The notes under the pieces were generated by a model. It did not search any database. It was not told where the DNA came from and worked only from the letters and a program-made list of their open reading frames with translations. A stretch of 64,000 bases of DNA, from contig NZ_BDAX01000002.1 in assembly GCF_001612665.1 (NCBI RefSeq), positions 1,054,001 through 1,118,000 on the forward strand, read 5' to 3'. Positions 44,343 through 53,416 of this stretch are shown piece by piece (within the stretch, counting starts at the first letter, position 1; each line of letters begins with the position of its first letter). Made by a program: the position numbers and the translations under genes. The DNA is from Nocardia alba NBRC 108234 (GTDB lineage: Bacteria; Actinomycetota; Actinomycetes; Mycobacteriales; Mycobacteriaceae).

Positions 44343-45950
44343 CTAGGGGTTGATCTCGATCGCTTTCCCGGTGACGTGGACCGGCGCGACGTCCGAGGCG
44401 AGCTCGGACGTCTGCGGGCCCGCCTCGACGTCGGCTGCGGCGAGGCGCACCCGACCGGGCGCCCAGAAGACGACGACCGCGGCCGCGGCGAGCACTCCAG
44501 CCGCCAGCACCATCGCCGCCGCGCCCGACCCGTGCACGAAGGCCTCCTCGATCCGCTCGACGAGCGGACGCGCCGCGGGCCCGATAGCCTCCGCTGCCGC
44601 CAGCGCCGCGGCGGGCGAGGCCACCACGGGGGCGCGTAGCTCGAGCGGCAAGGCGGCCACCACCGGCTCGATCCGCTCCCGATACCCGGCGGCGAGCAGA
44701 CTCCCGACAACCGCGATCCCGATCGCGGCGCCCACCTCACGAGTCGCGTCGTTGACAGCCGCGGCGACGCCGTGTTTGTGCGCAGGCACCGCCCCGACAA
44801 TGGCCGCCGTGGCCGGTGTCGCGGACAAGGCGATACCGAGGCCGATCACGACCAACGCCCACACCAGCTCGGAGTACCCACCGTGTACCGACAGACGGGC
44901 CAAGCCGTACATGCCCACCGCGGTGACGGCCAGTCCCGACGCCATCATCGCGCGCAACCCGATGCGTTCCGACAGCCAGGGGGCGACCGGCGAGACCAAC
45001 ACGAGCGGCACCATGATCGGCGACACCGCCAGCGCCGCGCCCAGCGGACCGTATCCGAGTACCAGCTGCAAATACTGCACGACCAGCATGAAAACGCCGA
45101 ACACCACCAGAAACTGCGCGGTGATGGTGAACGCGCCCGAGCCGAACTTCCGGTCGGCGAAGAGCCGCACATCCAGCATCGGCGCATCGGCCCGCAATTC
45201 CACCGCGACGAACAGCGCACTCGAACCCAGACCGACCGCGAGGAGAACGAGCACGAGCGGATCGCCCCACCCGACCAACGGCACCTCCGACGCCGCGACG
45301 ACCACCGAGCCGACGGCCACCGCCCCGACCACCGCGCCTGCCGTATCGAACCGGACCCGCGACTCCTCGACGGATTCGGCCACCGTGCACGCGGCGACCG
45401 CCAGGACCAGCCCGGCACCCGCCATCGCGATGAGAATGGCCGTCCACGACCACCACATGAGCAGGACACCCGCACCCAGCAGACCGATCGCACCACCACT
45501 GGCCACTGCCGCCGCCCAGACTCCGACCGCCAGCCCACGACGCGATGCGGGAAATCCCGCGGTCAGCAACGACAAGGTCGACGGCATGACCAGCGCGGCG
45601 CCGACACCGGTGACCGCACGCGCGGCGATGAGCCAGACCGGCCCCGACACCACCAGCGGGATCAGCGAACCGGCGGCGAGAACGAGCAAACCCGCCACCA
45701 TCATCCGGCGGCGCCCGTACCGATCCCCGAGCGCGCCACCCGGCAGCACCAGGCACGCCAGCGCGAGGGTGTAGGAATCGGTGATCCAGGTCAATTGCTG
45801 CTGCGACGCGCCGGTCGCGGTCGCGATGCTCGGCAGGGCCCCATAGAGCGCGACCATGCCCGCGATCACGAGCCCGACCGCGAGGCACGCCACGATCAGC
45901 GCCCAGACACGGGCGGCTCCGAGCCCGGCCGAATCGTGATTCCCTGCCAT
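44343..45950 (-). CDS. MFS transporter of the DHA2 (14-helix) drug exporter type
   Basis: 535 residues with 14 predicted helices. Motif A is PGGALGDRYGRRRMMVAG after helix 2, and motif C of antiporters is seen as ALVMPSTLSLLTAGFPASRR. The start ATG at 45950 has GGAGG upstream. It is a single-gene unit with an operator 33 bp upstream, divergent from the molybdenum enzyme. By family it exports organic compounds with proton influx. Here it may pump out the pathway substrate or a toxic intermediate. Confidence 0.92.
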   Translation of the reverse strand: MAGNHDSAGLGAARVWALIVACLAVGLVIAGMVALYGALPSIATATGASQQQLTWITDSYTLALACLVLPGGALGDRYGRRRMMVAGLLVLAAGSLIPLVVSGPVWLIAARAVTGVGAALVMPSTLSLLTAGFPASRRGLAVGVWAAAVASGGAIGLLGAGVLLMWWSWTAILIAMAGAGLVLAVAACTVAESVEESRVRFDTAGAVVGAVAVGSVVVAASEVPLVGWGDPLVLVLLAVGLGSSALFVAVELRADAPMLDVRLFADRKFGSGAFTITAQFLVVFGVFMLVVQYLQLVLGYGPLGAALAVSPIMVPLVLVSPVAPWLSERIGLRAMMASGLAVTAVGMYGLARLSVHGGYSELVWALVVIGLGIALSATPATAAIVGAVPAHKHGVAAAVNDATREVGAAIGIAVVGSLLAAGYRERIEPVVAALPLELRAPVVASPAAALAAAEAIGPAARPLVERIEEAFVHGSGAAAMVLAAGVLAAAAVVVFWAPGRVRLAAADVEAGPQTSELASDVAPVHVTGKAIEINP

Positions 45951-45982
45951 CCGACCCTCCACAAACACACTGTTGAAGCTAT

Positions 45983-46001
45983 TACTGTAATAGTTCCAGT
46001 A
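45983..46001. promoter_or_regulatory. TAC-W-GTA operator upstream of the MFS exporter
   Basis: TACTGTA-ATAGT-TCCAGTA, 33 bp before the ATG at 45950. The first box is within ATTACTGTAAT, a perfect dyad. Confidence 0.65.
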
Positions 46002-46258
46002 ACCGTAGCATCTGTCGGTTGCCGACACCTCGAATGATCCGATCACCGGGCCCGGACCTGCACGAACCGGCCCATGTGCGGACCACGGATCTTCGGCCCC
46101 GAGCACATCGCCACAGCTCTACTCAGCACTCGAATGCACCACGCCCGGCAAGCGGACAGGACCCCGGTCGAGATGCCCGAGAGGCCCGGGTGACGCGGCG
46201 CGGACAGCCGGAACCGAAACGCCTGCGCGACAACCATATCGACCAAAGTTGTCGCATC

Positions 46259-46277
46259 AACTGTAATTCCAACTGTA
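46259..46277. promoter_or_regulatory. TAC-W-GTA operator upstream of the molybdopterin oxidoreductase
   Basis: AACTGTA-ATTCC-AACTGTA: here the two boxes are an exact direct repeat at 12-bp period. It is 135 bp before the chosen GTG at 46412 and 48 bp before an upstream ATG at 46325. It is separate from the MFS operator in the same 460-bp divergent region. Confidence 0.6.
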
Positions 46278-46411
46278 CTATTGTCGACGCAACGACTCGA
46301 TGCTAGGGTTCGCAGCTACGCGCAATGGTGACCACGGCCGGTTCGGGACTCACCGAATCTTGCGCCGGAGGCGTCGAAGTCGCTCATGAATCTCACGTGG
46401 ACGGAGCGTTC

Positions 46412-48625
46412 GTGACTACCAGATCCGATTCCGAGGTCACGTCGAGAGCATCGATGACCAGTGGCACGGCCCCCCTGCCGGTAGTCGAGGCGAAGACCTT
46501 CTGTGGCATCTGCGAGGCATCGTGCGGCCTGATCGCCACGATCGACAACGACAGAGTGACCGAACTGCGCCCCGATCCGGATCACCCGACATCGCGCGGC
46601 TTCGCCTGTTCGAAGGGCGTGATGTTCCATCACGTGGCGGCCGACCCGGACCGGGTATTGCACCCGATGCGCAGAAAGACCGATGGGTCCTTCGCGCGAG
46701 CGACATGGGAAGAGGCACTCGACGATGTCGGCCGCCGACTCGAGTCGATCCAACGGGCACATGGAAATGAATCGATCGGTATCGCCTACGGCAACCCGGT
46801 CGCATGGAGTTTCGCCGCGGCCGTGACAGCGAGCGGTTTGGCTACGAGCCTCGGAACCCGACATCTTTACTCGTCGGCCTCCGTTGACGTCAACAACTAC
46901 TTCGCGGCAGCCGACCTGCTCTACGGCAACACGCTGATCTATCCGCTGCCGGATTTCGTCGCGACCGACTTCGCGTTGATCATTGGGGCCAATCCTGTTG
47001 TCTCCCACGGCAGTATGGTCACCACCGGACGTATCCGCGATGTACTCGTCGGAATACCCGAGCGCGGAGGCCGGGTGGTGGTCGTCGACCCGCGCCGTTC
47101 CGAAACAGCACAACTGTTCGAGCATCTCCCGATCCGAGCGGGTGCCGATCCGTGGTTGTTGGCCGCGATGCTGCGGGTGATCTTCGATGAAGACCTCATC
47201 GACGTCTCGGTTGTTCGCGCGCAGACCTCGGGAATCGCGGGACTGCGAGACATGGTCGCGCGCTTCGACCTCGACCGTGCCGCGGTGGAGACCGGCATCG
47301 ACGCCGCAGTGATCGCCGAGCTGGCGCGGGCACTCGCGACGGCGCGAACCGCGTGCGTGTACGGCCGCTGCGGCGCCTCGCTCGGCCGGTATTCGACGCT
47401 GACCAAATTCCTGCTCGACGCGTTGGCGATCGTCACCGGAAACCTGGACAGACGTGGAGGTATGGTGTTCGGTCACTCCATGATCGAGGCAAAGGGCACC
47501 GGCGATCTGGGTGGCTCGGGACGCAACCGCTGGAAAACGCGCGTGCGCGGGGTCGGCGAGGTGAACGGGACCGCACCGATGGCCTGCATGGCCGAGGAGA
47601 TCACCACGCCGGGCAAGGGGCGATTGCGCGCGCTGATCGCGCTCTCGACCAACTTCGTGAGTAGTGCACCCGGTAGCAGTCAGACGATTGCCGCGCTAGA
47701 CGAACTCGAGCTGATGGTGTCGCTGGATCCCTACCTCACCGAGACGAGCAGCCGTGCGCATTGGGTTCTTCCACCCACCGTCTGGCTGGAACGCGAACAC
47801 CTGCCGATCTTCACCCAGACACAGTCCACGGTTCCCAATGCCCAGTGGGTCGCTCCGCTGGTACCGGCGCCCGGCGAAGCACGCGACGACGCGTGGATTC
47901 TCGAGCAGATCGCTCATCGGATAGGTGAGACGACACTCGGCATACCCGGCGCGAAGCTGCTGGCGAGAATCGGAATTCGATTCAGCCCTGCGCAACTCAT
48001 CGATCTTGCCGTTCGTCTGGGTCCCCACGGCGATCTGTTCGGCCTGCGCAGGAAGGGACTCAGTCGGCGTAAGTTGATGGCGACCGAAGGCGCGGTGAAA
48101 CTGGCCGATGACTGCCCGGTCGGGGTATTCGACGCGAAGATCCAACATACCGATCGACGCGTTCACCTTCTCCACGCCGAGATCGGGTCGGAGATCGACC
48201 GGCTGATCGACGGAATCGATGACCCCCGGTATCCGCTGCGACTGTTCAGCGTCAGGGAATTACGGTCGCACAACTCGTGGCTGCACAACATCCCCAGATT
48301 GATGTCCGGAGATCGCCGTTGCCGCGCGCTGATGTCGCCCACCGATGCCGCGGCGGCCGGTTTACACGACCGCGACGACGTCACGATCGTCTCCGCGTGG
48401 GGCGAGGTACGGGTCCCGATGGTGGTCACCGATGAGATCGCCGATGGGTCGGTCGGCCTGACCCACGGGTGGGGACACGAGGGCGGTTGGCGCACCGCGA
48501 TCGCGGCCGGCGGTGCCAACTACAACGTTCTGACTCCCAACGACACGAACCAGATCGACCGGCCCTCCGGCAACGCGTTCCTCAACGGAATTCCGGTCAC
48601 CGTCACTCGATCGGACGAGCGATGA
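46412..48625 (+). CDS. Molybdopterin (bis-MGD) oxidoreductase
   Basis: 737 residues. The N-terminal 4Fe-4S motif is FCGICEASCGLI with the fourth Cys in GFACSKG. The molybdopterin-binding regions follow (FALIIGANPVVSHGSM, VVVVDPRRSETAQLFEHLPI), and the C-terminal domain has ELRSHNSWLHNIPRLMSG and NDTNQIDRPSGNAFLNG. The position usually giving a Cys or Sec ligand to Mo reads SSASVDVNNYF, so the ligand may be Ser or Asp. Its size resembles mycobacterial Rv0197. The GTG at 46412 has GGAG five bases upstream; an ATG at 46325 would add 29 residues. It overlaps the reductase gene next door. Confidence 0.88.
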   Translation: MTTRSDSEVTSRASMTSGTAPLPVVEAKTFCGICEASCGLIATIDNDRVTELRPDPDHPTSRGFACSKGVMFHHVAADPDRVLHPMRRKTDGSFARATWEEALDDVGRRLESIQRAHGNESIGIAYGNPVAWSFAAAVTASGLATSLGTRHLYSSASVDVNNYFAAADLLYGNTLIYPLPDFVATDFALIIGANPVVSHGSMVTTGRIRDVLVGIPERGGRVVVVDPRRSETAQLFEHLPIRAGADPWLLAAMLRVIFDEDLIDVSVVRAQTSGIAGLRDMVARFDLDRAAVETGIDAAVIAELARALATARTACVYGRCGASLGRYSTLTKFLLDALAIVTGNLDRRGGMVFGHSMIEAKGTGDLGGSGRNRWKTRVRGVGEVNGTAPMACMAEEITTPGKGRLRALIALSTNFVSSAPGSSQTIAALDELELMVSLDPYLTETSSRAHWVLPPTVWLEREHLPIFTQTQSTVPNAQWVAPLVPAPGEARDDAWILEQIAHRIGETTLGIPGAKLLARIGIRFSPAQLIDLAVRLGPHGDLFGLRRKGLSRRKLMATEGAVKLADDCPVGVFDAKIQHTDRRVHLLHAEIGSEIDRLIDGIDDPRYPLRLFSVRELRSHNSWLHNIPRLMSGDRRCRALMSPTDAAAAGLHDRDDVTIVSAWGEVRVPMVVTDEIADGSVGLTHGWGHEGGWRTAIAAGGANYNVLTPNDTNQIDRPSGNAFLNGIPVTVTRSDER

Positions 48626-50304
48626 CCTATGTGATTGCCCAGAACTGTTGCAACGACGCGAGTTGTGTTGCCGCGTGCCCTGTCGGTTGTATCCACCCGA
48701 CACCCGACGAGAAGGGCTACGCGACCGCGGAGATGCTGTACATCGACCCGGCCGCCTGTATCGATTGCGGCGCCTGCGTGGATGTCTGCCCGGTCGACGC
48801 GGTGGTCCCCGCGGATCAGTTGACCGGCTCGCTGCTTCGCTTCGCGGAGATGAACGCCCAGTACTACCAAGCGAATCCGGTGCGGCACCGTCCGGTGCGA
48901 CTGGCCGAGAGACCTACGGTGAACGCCGCTGTCGAACCCTTTCGGGTGGCTATCGTCGGCGCGGGGCCGAGTGGGTTCTACGTGGCACAGGCCCTGCTCG
49001 CCTCAGCACCCGGCCCGGTCGAAATATCGATGTTCGACAAGCTGCCCACTCCGTTCGGACTCGTCCGATCCGGCGTCGCACCCGACCACCCGAACACGAA
49101 AAAGGTGACCGACCTGTTCCGCTGGGTCGCCGCCCACCCCGATGTACACAGTTTCTACAACGTCGAAATCGGTACGCACATCAGCCACGACGAGTTACGG
49201 ACCCGTCATCATGCCGTCGTGTATACGGTCGGCGCCGCGACAGCGCGCAATCTGGACATTCCCGGCGAGAACCTACCCGGGAGTTACTCCGCCACCGACT
49301 TCGTCGCCTGGTACAACGGCCACCCGGACCATGCCGACCTCCCTGTCGAGCTGAGTGGCACGCGAGCGGTCATTATCGGAAACGGCAACGTCGCACTCGA
49401 CATCGCGCGAATTCTCCTACGAAACGTCGACGACCTAGTCGAGACCGACATCGCCGATCACGCTCTCGCCGCGCTGGCCGAAAGCAGTATTCAGGAGGTG
49501 GTGCTGCTCGGACGCCGCGATCTCACCGGCGCCGCCTACACCACCCCGGAACTTCTCGGACTCGATTCACTCGACGATGTCGACGTCGTTGTCGACCCCC
49601 GCGACCGGAACGAACATCTCGAGCCGAACAGCCTCGAGACAGACGAACTCGACCAGCTGATCTCCCGCACGAACGGCAGTAAGCGGCTCGTACTGCGCTT
49701 CCTGACTTCTCCCTTGGAGATCACCGGCACCGACAGAGTTCGTGGTCTGCGGGTTGGTCGCAATCGTATAGTTGTCGCCGACGGCACAGCGGTCGTGGAG
49801 CAGACCGGCCGAACCGAGACAATCGAAACGACTCTGGTTGTGCGCGCGATCGGCTATCGAGGCCAACGGTTACCTGGCTTGCCGTTCGATGAACGCAGCG
49901 GCACTATTCCCAACCATCAAGGCAGGGTCGTGGATCCCGCTACTGGCGAAGCGGTGATAGGCGTATACACCTCCGGCTGGATCAAGCGGGGAGCATCGGG
50001 AGCAATAGGCACCAACCGTGCCGACGCCGCCGAAACCGTGTCCGCGCTACTCGAGGATCACCGAAACGCGAAGCTGAGCAAGCCAACGGTGACCCCGAGC
50101 GATTTCCGCGCACTCGTGCGGGAGCGACAACCGCACCGCTTCGATCGTCAACACTGGCAGCGACTCGACGAGCACGAGCTGGAACTCGGACTTTCCCGTG
50201 GTCGGCCTCGCCAGAAGGTTACAGATCGTGATGCCATGATCCGCATAGCGGACCTGTGGCAGCGCCCGGCGCCTCGAATCGATCACATGATCGGCGGGGC
50301 GTGA
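48622..50304 (+). CDS. FprB-type ferredoxin / ferredoxin-NADP reductase fusion
   Basis: 560 residues. The N-terminal 75 residues are a 7Fe-type ferredoxin (CCNDASCVAACPVGCIHP and CIDCGACVDVCPVDAV). From residue 105 an adrenodoxin-reductase-like flavoprotein starts: VAIVGAGPSGFYVAQALL (FAD), KLPTPFGLVRSGVAPDH, VIIGNGNVALDIARILL (NADP) and GWIKRGASGAIGTNRADA. It exchanges electrons between NADP(H) and the iron-sulphur partner. The ATG overlaps the molybdoenzyme stop (ATGA), so the pair is a dedicated electron chain. Confidence 0.92.
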   Translation: MTYVIAQNCCNDASCVAACPVGCIHPTPDEKGYATAEMLYIDPAACIDCGACVDVCPVDAVVPADQLTGSLLRFAEMNAQYYQANPVRHRPVRLAERPTVNAAVEPFRVAIVGAGPSGFYVAQALLASAPGPVEISMFDKLPTPFGLVRSGVAPDHPNTKKVTDLFRWVAAHPDVHSFYNVEIGTHISHDELRTRHHAVVYTVGAATARNLDIPGENLPGSYSATDFVAWYNGHPDHADLPVELSGTRAVIIGNGNVALDIARILLRNVDDLVETDIADHALAALAESSIQEVVLLGRRDLTGAAYTTPELLGLDSLDDVDVVVDPRDRNEHLEPNSLETDELDQLISRTNGSKRLVLRFLTSPLEITGTDRVRGLRVGRNRIVVADGTAVVEQTGRTETIETTLVVRAIGYRGQRLPGLPFDERSGTIPNHQGRVVDPATGEAVIGVYTSGWIKRGASGAIGTNRADAAETVSALLEDHRNAKLSKPTVTPSDFRALVRERQPHRFDRQHWQRLDEHELELGLSRGRPRQKVTDRDAMIRIADLWQRPAPRIDHMIGGA

Positions 50305-50374
50305 AGACATGCGATCCGGGATCGAGAAACGCGAGCGGCCCGGAAAACTTCCAATATCGAGATAGGTGTGGCCA

Positions 50375-51457
50375 GTGCGCAGAATAGTCCAGTTCTCCAC
50401 GGGAAACGTCGGACGGCATTCACTGCGGGCCGTCATCGGCCGACCCGACCTGGAACTTGTCGGGGTGCACGCATCCAGCCCCGCCAAAATCGGGCGTGAC
50501 GCTGCCGAGTTGTGCGATTGGAGCGAACCGACGGGTGTGATCGCGACCGACGACATCGACGCGCTGATCGGGCTCCGGCCGGATTGTGTGGTCTACACCG
50601 CGCTCGCGGAGACGCGACCGATGGAAGCCCTCGAACAGTTGACGCAGATCCTGGCAGCGGGCATCAACGTGGTCGGTACCTCGTTCGTGTGGCTCGCCGC
50701 ACCGCGATACGCCGGAGACTGGGTGCGCGAACCCTTGGAGAAGGCTTGCGCCGCAGGAGGTTCCTCGCTCTATATCAACGGAGTCGACCCGGGCTACTCC
50801 GGAGACACCCTGGTACACACCGCGCTGAGCCTGGCAACCCGGGTCGACTCGATCACCGTCCAGGAGATCTTCGACTACGCCAACTACGATGACGCCGAGT
50901 ACACCGGTGCCGCCATGGGGTTCGGTGTCGCCGAGGACGAGGAACTACCGCCACTGTTCCTGCCGGGCGTCGTGGAGTCCATGTGGGGCGGACCGGTGCG
51001 AGCCCTGGCCGACGGCCTCGGCATCGTGCTCGACGAGGTCCGGCAACGCACCGAACGCTGGTTCACGCCCGAACGTATCGACTGCACGATGATGACTGTG
51101 CTTCCCGGACAAATGGCAGCGGTCCGATTCGCCGCCGAGGGTGTGCTGGACGGCGAACCGGTCATCACAGTCGAGCATGTCAATCGGCTCACCGCTGCCG
51201 CCGCACCCGGCTGGATCTTCCCGCCCGACGGGCACGTCGGCGTCCACCGTGTCGTCATCGAGGGCGACCCCCGGGTGGAGATCAACACCCACGTCTCCCA
51301 CCCTCTGCTGGACCCGACCGACGCCGCCTGCATTTCGACCGCGGCCCGCGTGGTCAACGCGATCGAGTGGGTGTGCAACGCCCCGAACGGCATCATCGCC
51401 GTCGAGGACATACCTCAGGCCGCGATCATGAATGGGCTGATGTGGCGCGCGAAGTAG
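50375..51457 (+). CDS. Dihydrodipicolinate reductase-like / amine dehydrogenase-family NAD(P) oxidoreductase
   Basis: 360 residues. The N-terminal Rossmann motif is VQFSTGNVGRHSLRAV with the VGVHAS turn, followed by VVYTALAETRP. The C-terminal dimerisation domain has GVDPGYSGDTLVHTALSLAT and FDYANYDD, as in 2,4-diaminopentanoate dehydrogenase-like proteins common in actinomycete lipid and steroid clusters. The true substrate is unknown. The GTG at 50375 follows an AGG eight bases earlier; a GTG at 50366 is possible. It lies 70 bp after the reductase and may be in the same transcript. Confidence 0.83.
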   Translation: MRRIVQFSTGNVGRHSLRAVIGRPDLELVGVHASSPAKIGRDAAELCDWSEPTGVIATDDIDALIGLRPDCVVYTALAETRPMEALEQLTQILAAGINVVGTSFVWLAAPRYAGDWVREPLEKACAAGGSSLYINGVDPGYSGDTLVHTALSLATRVDSITVQEIFDYANYDDAEYTGAAMGFGVAEDEELPPLFLPGVVESMWGGPVRALADGLGIVLDEVRQRTERWFTPERIDCTMMTVLPGQMAAVRFAAEGVLDGEPVITVEHVNRLTAAAAPGWIFPPDGHVGVHRVVIEGDPRVEINTHVSHPLLDPTDAACISTAARVVNAIEWVCNAPNGIIAVEDIPQAAIMNGLMWRAK

Positions 51458-51597
51458 CTCCGGGCACCTACCGGGTCGACAGCGTTCATTCGTGCTCGGT
51501 CACTACACCGATTATTTCGGTGAGCCGTTCAACCGTGAGATCTTCGGACCGTCGACGGCGGCGGTGTCCATATTTTCCGACATGCGTGGGTACCGAA

Positions 51598-52644
51598 TCA
51601 GCTTTCACCGCGGCGATATCGACCGATGATGGGCTCGAGTTCGGCGGGAGTCGCACCGTGCAGGATCACCGCGTCGGCCCCGTATTCGAATTCCTCGCGG
51701 ATACGATCCACACATTGTTGAGCGGACCCCCTGGCAGAAGGTTCCAGCCACTCGTCCGGGATCAAGGTCGCGATGTGCTCGATCTGATCGGCGGTAGCCT
51801 TGTGGTCTATGCCGCCGGGTATCGAATTGACCACCGGATCCTCGCGAAAGCGCTGTAGTACAGCACGATCCCAACCGTTGGTATCGACCAGCAGGTCACC
51901 ATAGCCCTGTAGGTAAGTGGCCAGTCTCGCGACCGTCTTCTTCAGTCGTAGTGCCTCTGGCAGGTGGTCACCGACGGTGGCAAAGCACGACCATACCTTC
52001 ACGCTGTCAGGATCTCGGCCCGCCTTCTCGGCGGCGTTCTTCACGATATCGACGCTGCGCCGCAATGTCTCCGGGGTGAAGTAGGTGTGCAGGATGACAT
52101 CGTCGAACTCCCGACCGCCCAGGGCGAGTGTCTGTGGTCCGAATGCCACCAGGCCCAGCCTGATATCTTCGTCGAAGTCTGGATCCAGGAACAGGACCGG
52201 GTACTTTCCGATCGGTCCGTCGTGGTTCAAGACGATCTCGCCGTGCCAGAGTCTGCGCATCACCTGCGCGAAATCCTCCATCTGAGCGGTCGTCACCGCC
52301 GGCACTCCGAAGGCGGAATACATGGCCGCGACACCGCGCCCCAGTCCGAGAGTGAATCTACCGCCGGACAACCGGTGCATCGTGGTGGCCCACGATGCGG
52401 TGATCAACGGATGGCGTGTGTTGTGATTCGTCGCGGCGGTGGCGATCTGCATGCGGCTGGTGACCGCGCAGGCCGCGCCGACGAGCGAGGATGCCTCCTT
52501 GACATTCCATCGCTCCGAGATGAACGCAGTGCCGAACCCGAGTTCCTCACCCTGCCGAGCCTCGTCCATCAAGGTGGCGGGACCCTGACCTCCCGCGCCC
52601 GCCAACAGGTAATACCCGAGTTCGTTCAGTACTCGTTCACTCAC
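51598..52644 (-). CDS. F420-type luciferase-like (LLM) oxidoreductase
   Basis: 348 residues with a TIM-barrel LLM fold. It starts LNELGYYLLAGAGGQGPATL and has GFGTAFISERWNVKEASSL, RHPLITASWATTMHRLSGGR and FTLGLGRGVAAMYSAFGVPA, the usual deazaflavin-site regions of mycobacterial F420 oxidoreductases. It would transfer a hydride between F420 and an organic substrate. It is convergent with the gene before it. No terminator is evident. Confidence 0.9.
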   Translation of the reverse strand: MSERVLNELGYYLLAGAGGQGPATLMDEARQGEELGFGTAFISERWNVKEASSLVGAACAVTSRMQIATAATNHNTRHPLITASWATTMHRLSGGRFTLGLGRGVAAMYSAFGVPAVTTAQMEDFAQVMRRLWHGEIVLNHDGPIGKYPVLFLDPDFDEDIRLGLVAFGPQTLALGGREFDDVILHTYFTPETLRRSVDIVKNAAEKAGRDPDSVKVWSCFATVGDHLPEALRLKKTVARLATYLQGYGDLLVDTNGWDRAVLQRFREDPVVNSIPGGIDHKATADQIEHIATLIPDEWLEPSARGSAQQCVDRIREEFEYGADAVILHGATPAELEPIIGRYRRGES

Positions 52645-52937
52645 TGATTCACTGTCCTTTCGACGTGACTACCGGGCGAACCCGGTATGGCTCCTGATGA
52701 GCGGCAGGGTGGCGGGCGACGCAAAACCGGGTGGCGCCTGACAGACCGCCGGTACCGCGTTGAGGGCTTTCCTGGATTGACGCCGCAGGCATGCAGACTG
52801 GTTCCACCCGGCTCGACACGCTGCCGTCAACCGTTCCTGGTCGTGTACGGGAAGTACCGGCGGGGAGAACAAGAACACCGTGGTGGCGACATTCTTCCCA
52901 CTGGCAAGCTCGTCGCCTCGAAGCCCAAGCCGTGGCA
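52645..52937. other. Gene-poor stretch with possible remnants
   Basis: Open frames on both strands lack family features, ribosome sites and consistent codon use. It may be a decayed gene or an old insertion. No terminal inverted repeats were found by eye. Confidence 0.4.
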
Positions 52938-53231
52938 TCAGGGGATCACCCAATTTCGTTCACAAGGGAGTCGCGGCAGCAAGAGCGCGTCGGTTCTGCC
53001 GCGCACAGTGGCGTTGCCGTTGGCGTGCTCAGCATTGAACGCGATGATGAACCTGCGTGCGGCACTGGCACAGGCCTCATAGAACAGATCCAGACACTCA
53101 CCACCGACGTCGGTCCAATGTATTTGGATCACAACATCAGGCTCTGTTGTGCGCAGGATGAAGCCCTCGGACATGAGATCGACCAAACGATAGGTGCCGA
53201 AGAGAAATTCCGTCGCGCTCGAGCAACGCAC
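52938..53231 (-). CDS. Hypothetical protein, low support
   Basis: A frame from GTG 53231 gives 97 residues (VRCSSATEFLFGTYRLVDLM, then SEGFILRTTEPDVVIQIHWT, and ending CERNWVIP). The middle looks like a normal small globular protein (alternating hydrophobic strand, then FYEACASAARRFIIAFNAEH). No clear ribosome site. It reads away from the operator at 53349, which is the only reason to expect expression. An internal ATG before SEGF would give 78 residues. Confidence 0.3.
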   Translation of the reverse strand: MRCSSATEFLFGTYRLVDLMSEGFILRTTEPDVVIQIHWTDVGGECLDLFYEACASAARRFIIAFNAEHANGNATVRGRTDALLLPRLPCERNWVIP

Positions 53232-53348
53232 CCATTGACGGGGTCCACATTGCCGCAGCCGATCGGTGGACGCGGACGCCGCAGTACGTGACGCCGGACG
53301 ATCACCGCCGGACGACAGCGAAGCGACAAACGATATTTCGATCCGAAC

Positions 53349-53367
53349 TACTGGATTACTTACAGTA
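53349..53367. promoter_or_regulatory. TAC-W-GTA operator in the gene-poor stretch
   Basis: TACTGGA-TTACT-TACAGTA, one mismatch in the first box, correct 12-bp spacing. The gene it controls is unclear: the leftward hypothetical protein is the only candidate, because the esterase on the right ends here. Confidence 0.5.
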
Positions 53368-53416
53368 AGCGATACCATACCAAAGACTGATGCGTGCGAC
53401 AACGCCGAGAGGTCGG

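Noticed and set aside
44036-44800. Frame across the end of the MFS gene and the mce leader
   Set aside because: Most of it is antisense-frame Arg/Ser-rich sequence within the MFS gene; only the last 40 codons lie in the gap and they have no recognisable family.
52669-53000. Insertion sequence or transposase remnant
   Set aside because: No transposase motif, terminal inverted repeats or target duplication could be found by eye.
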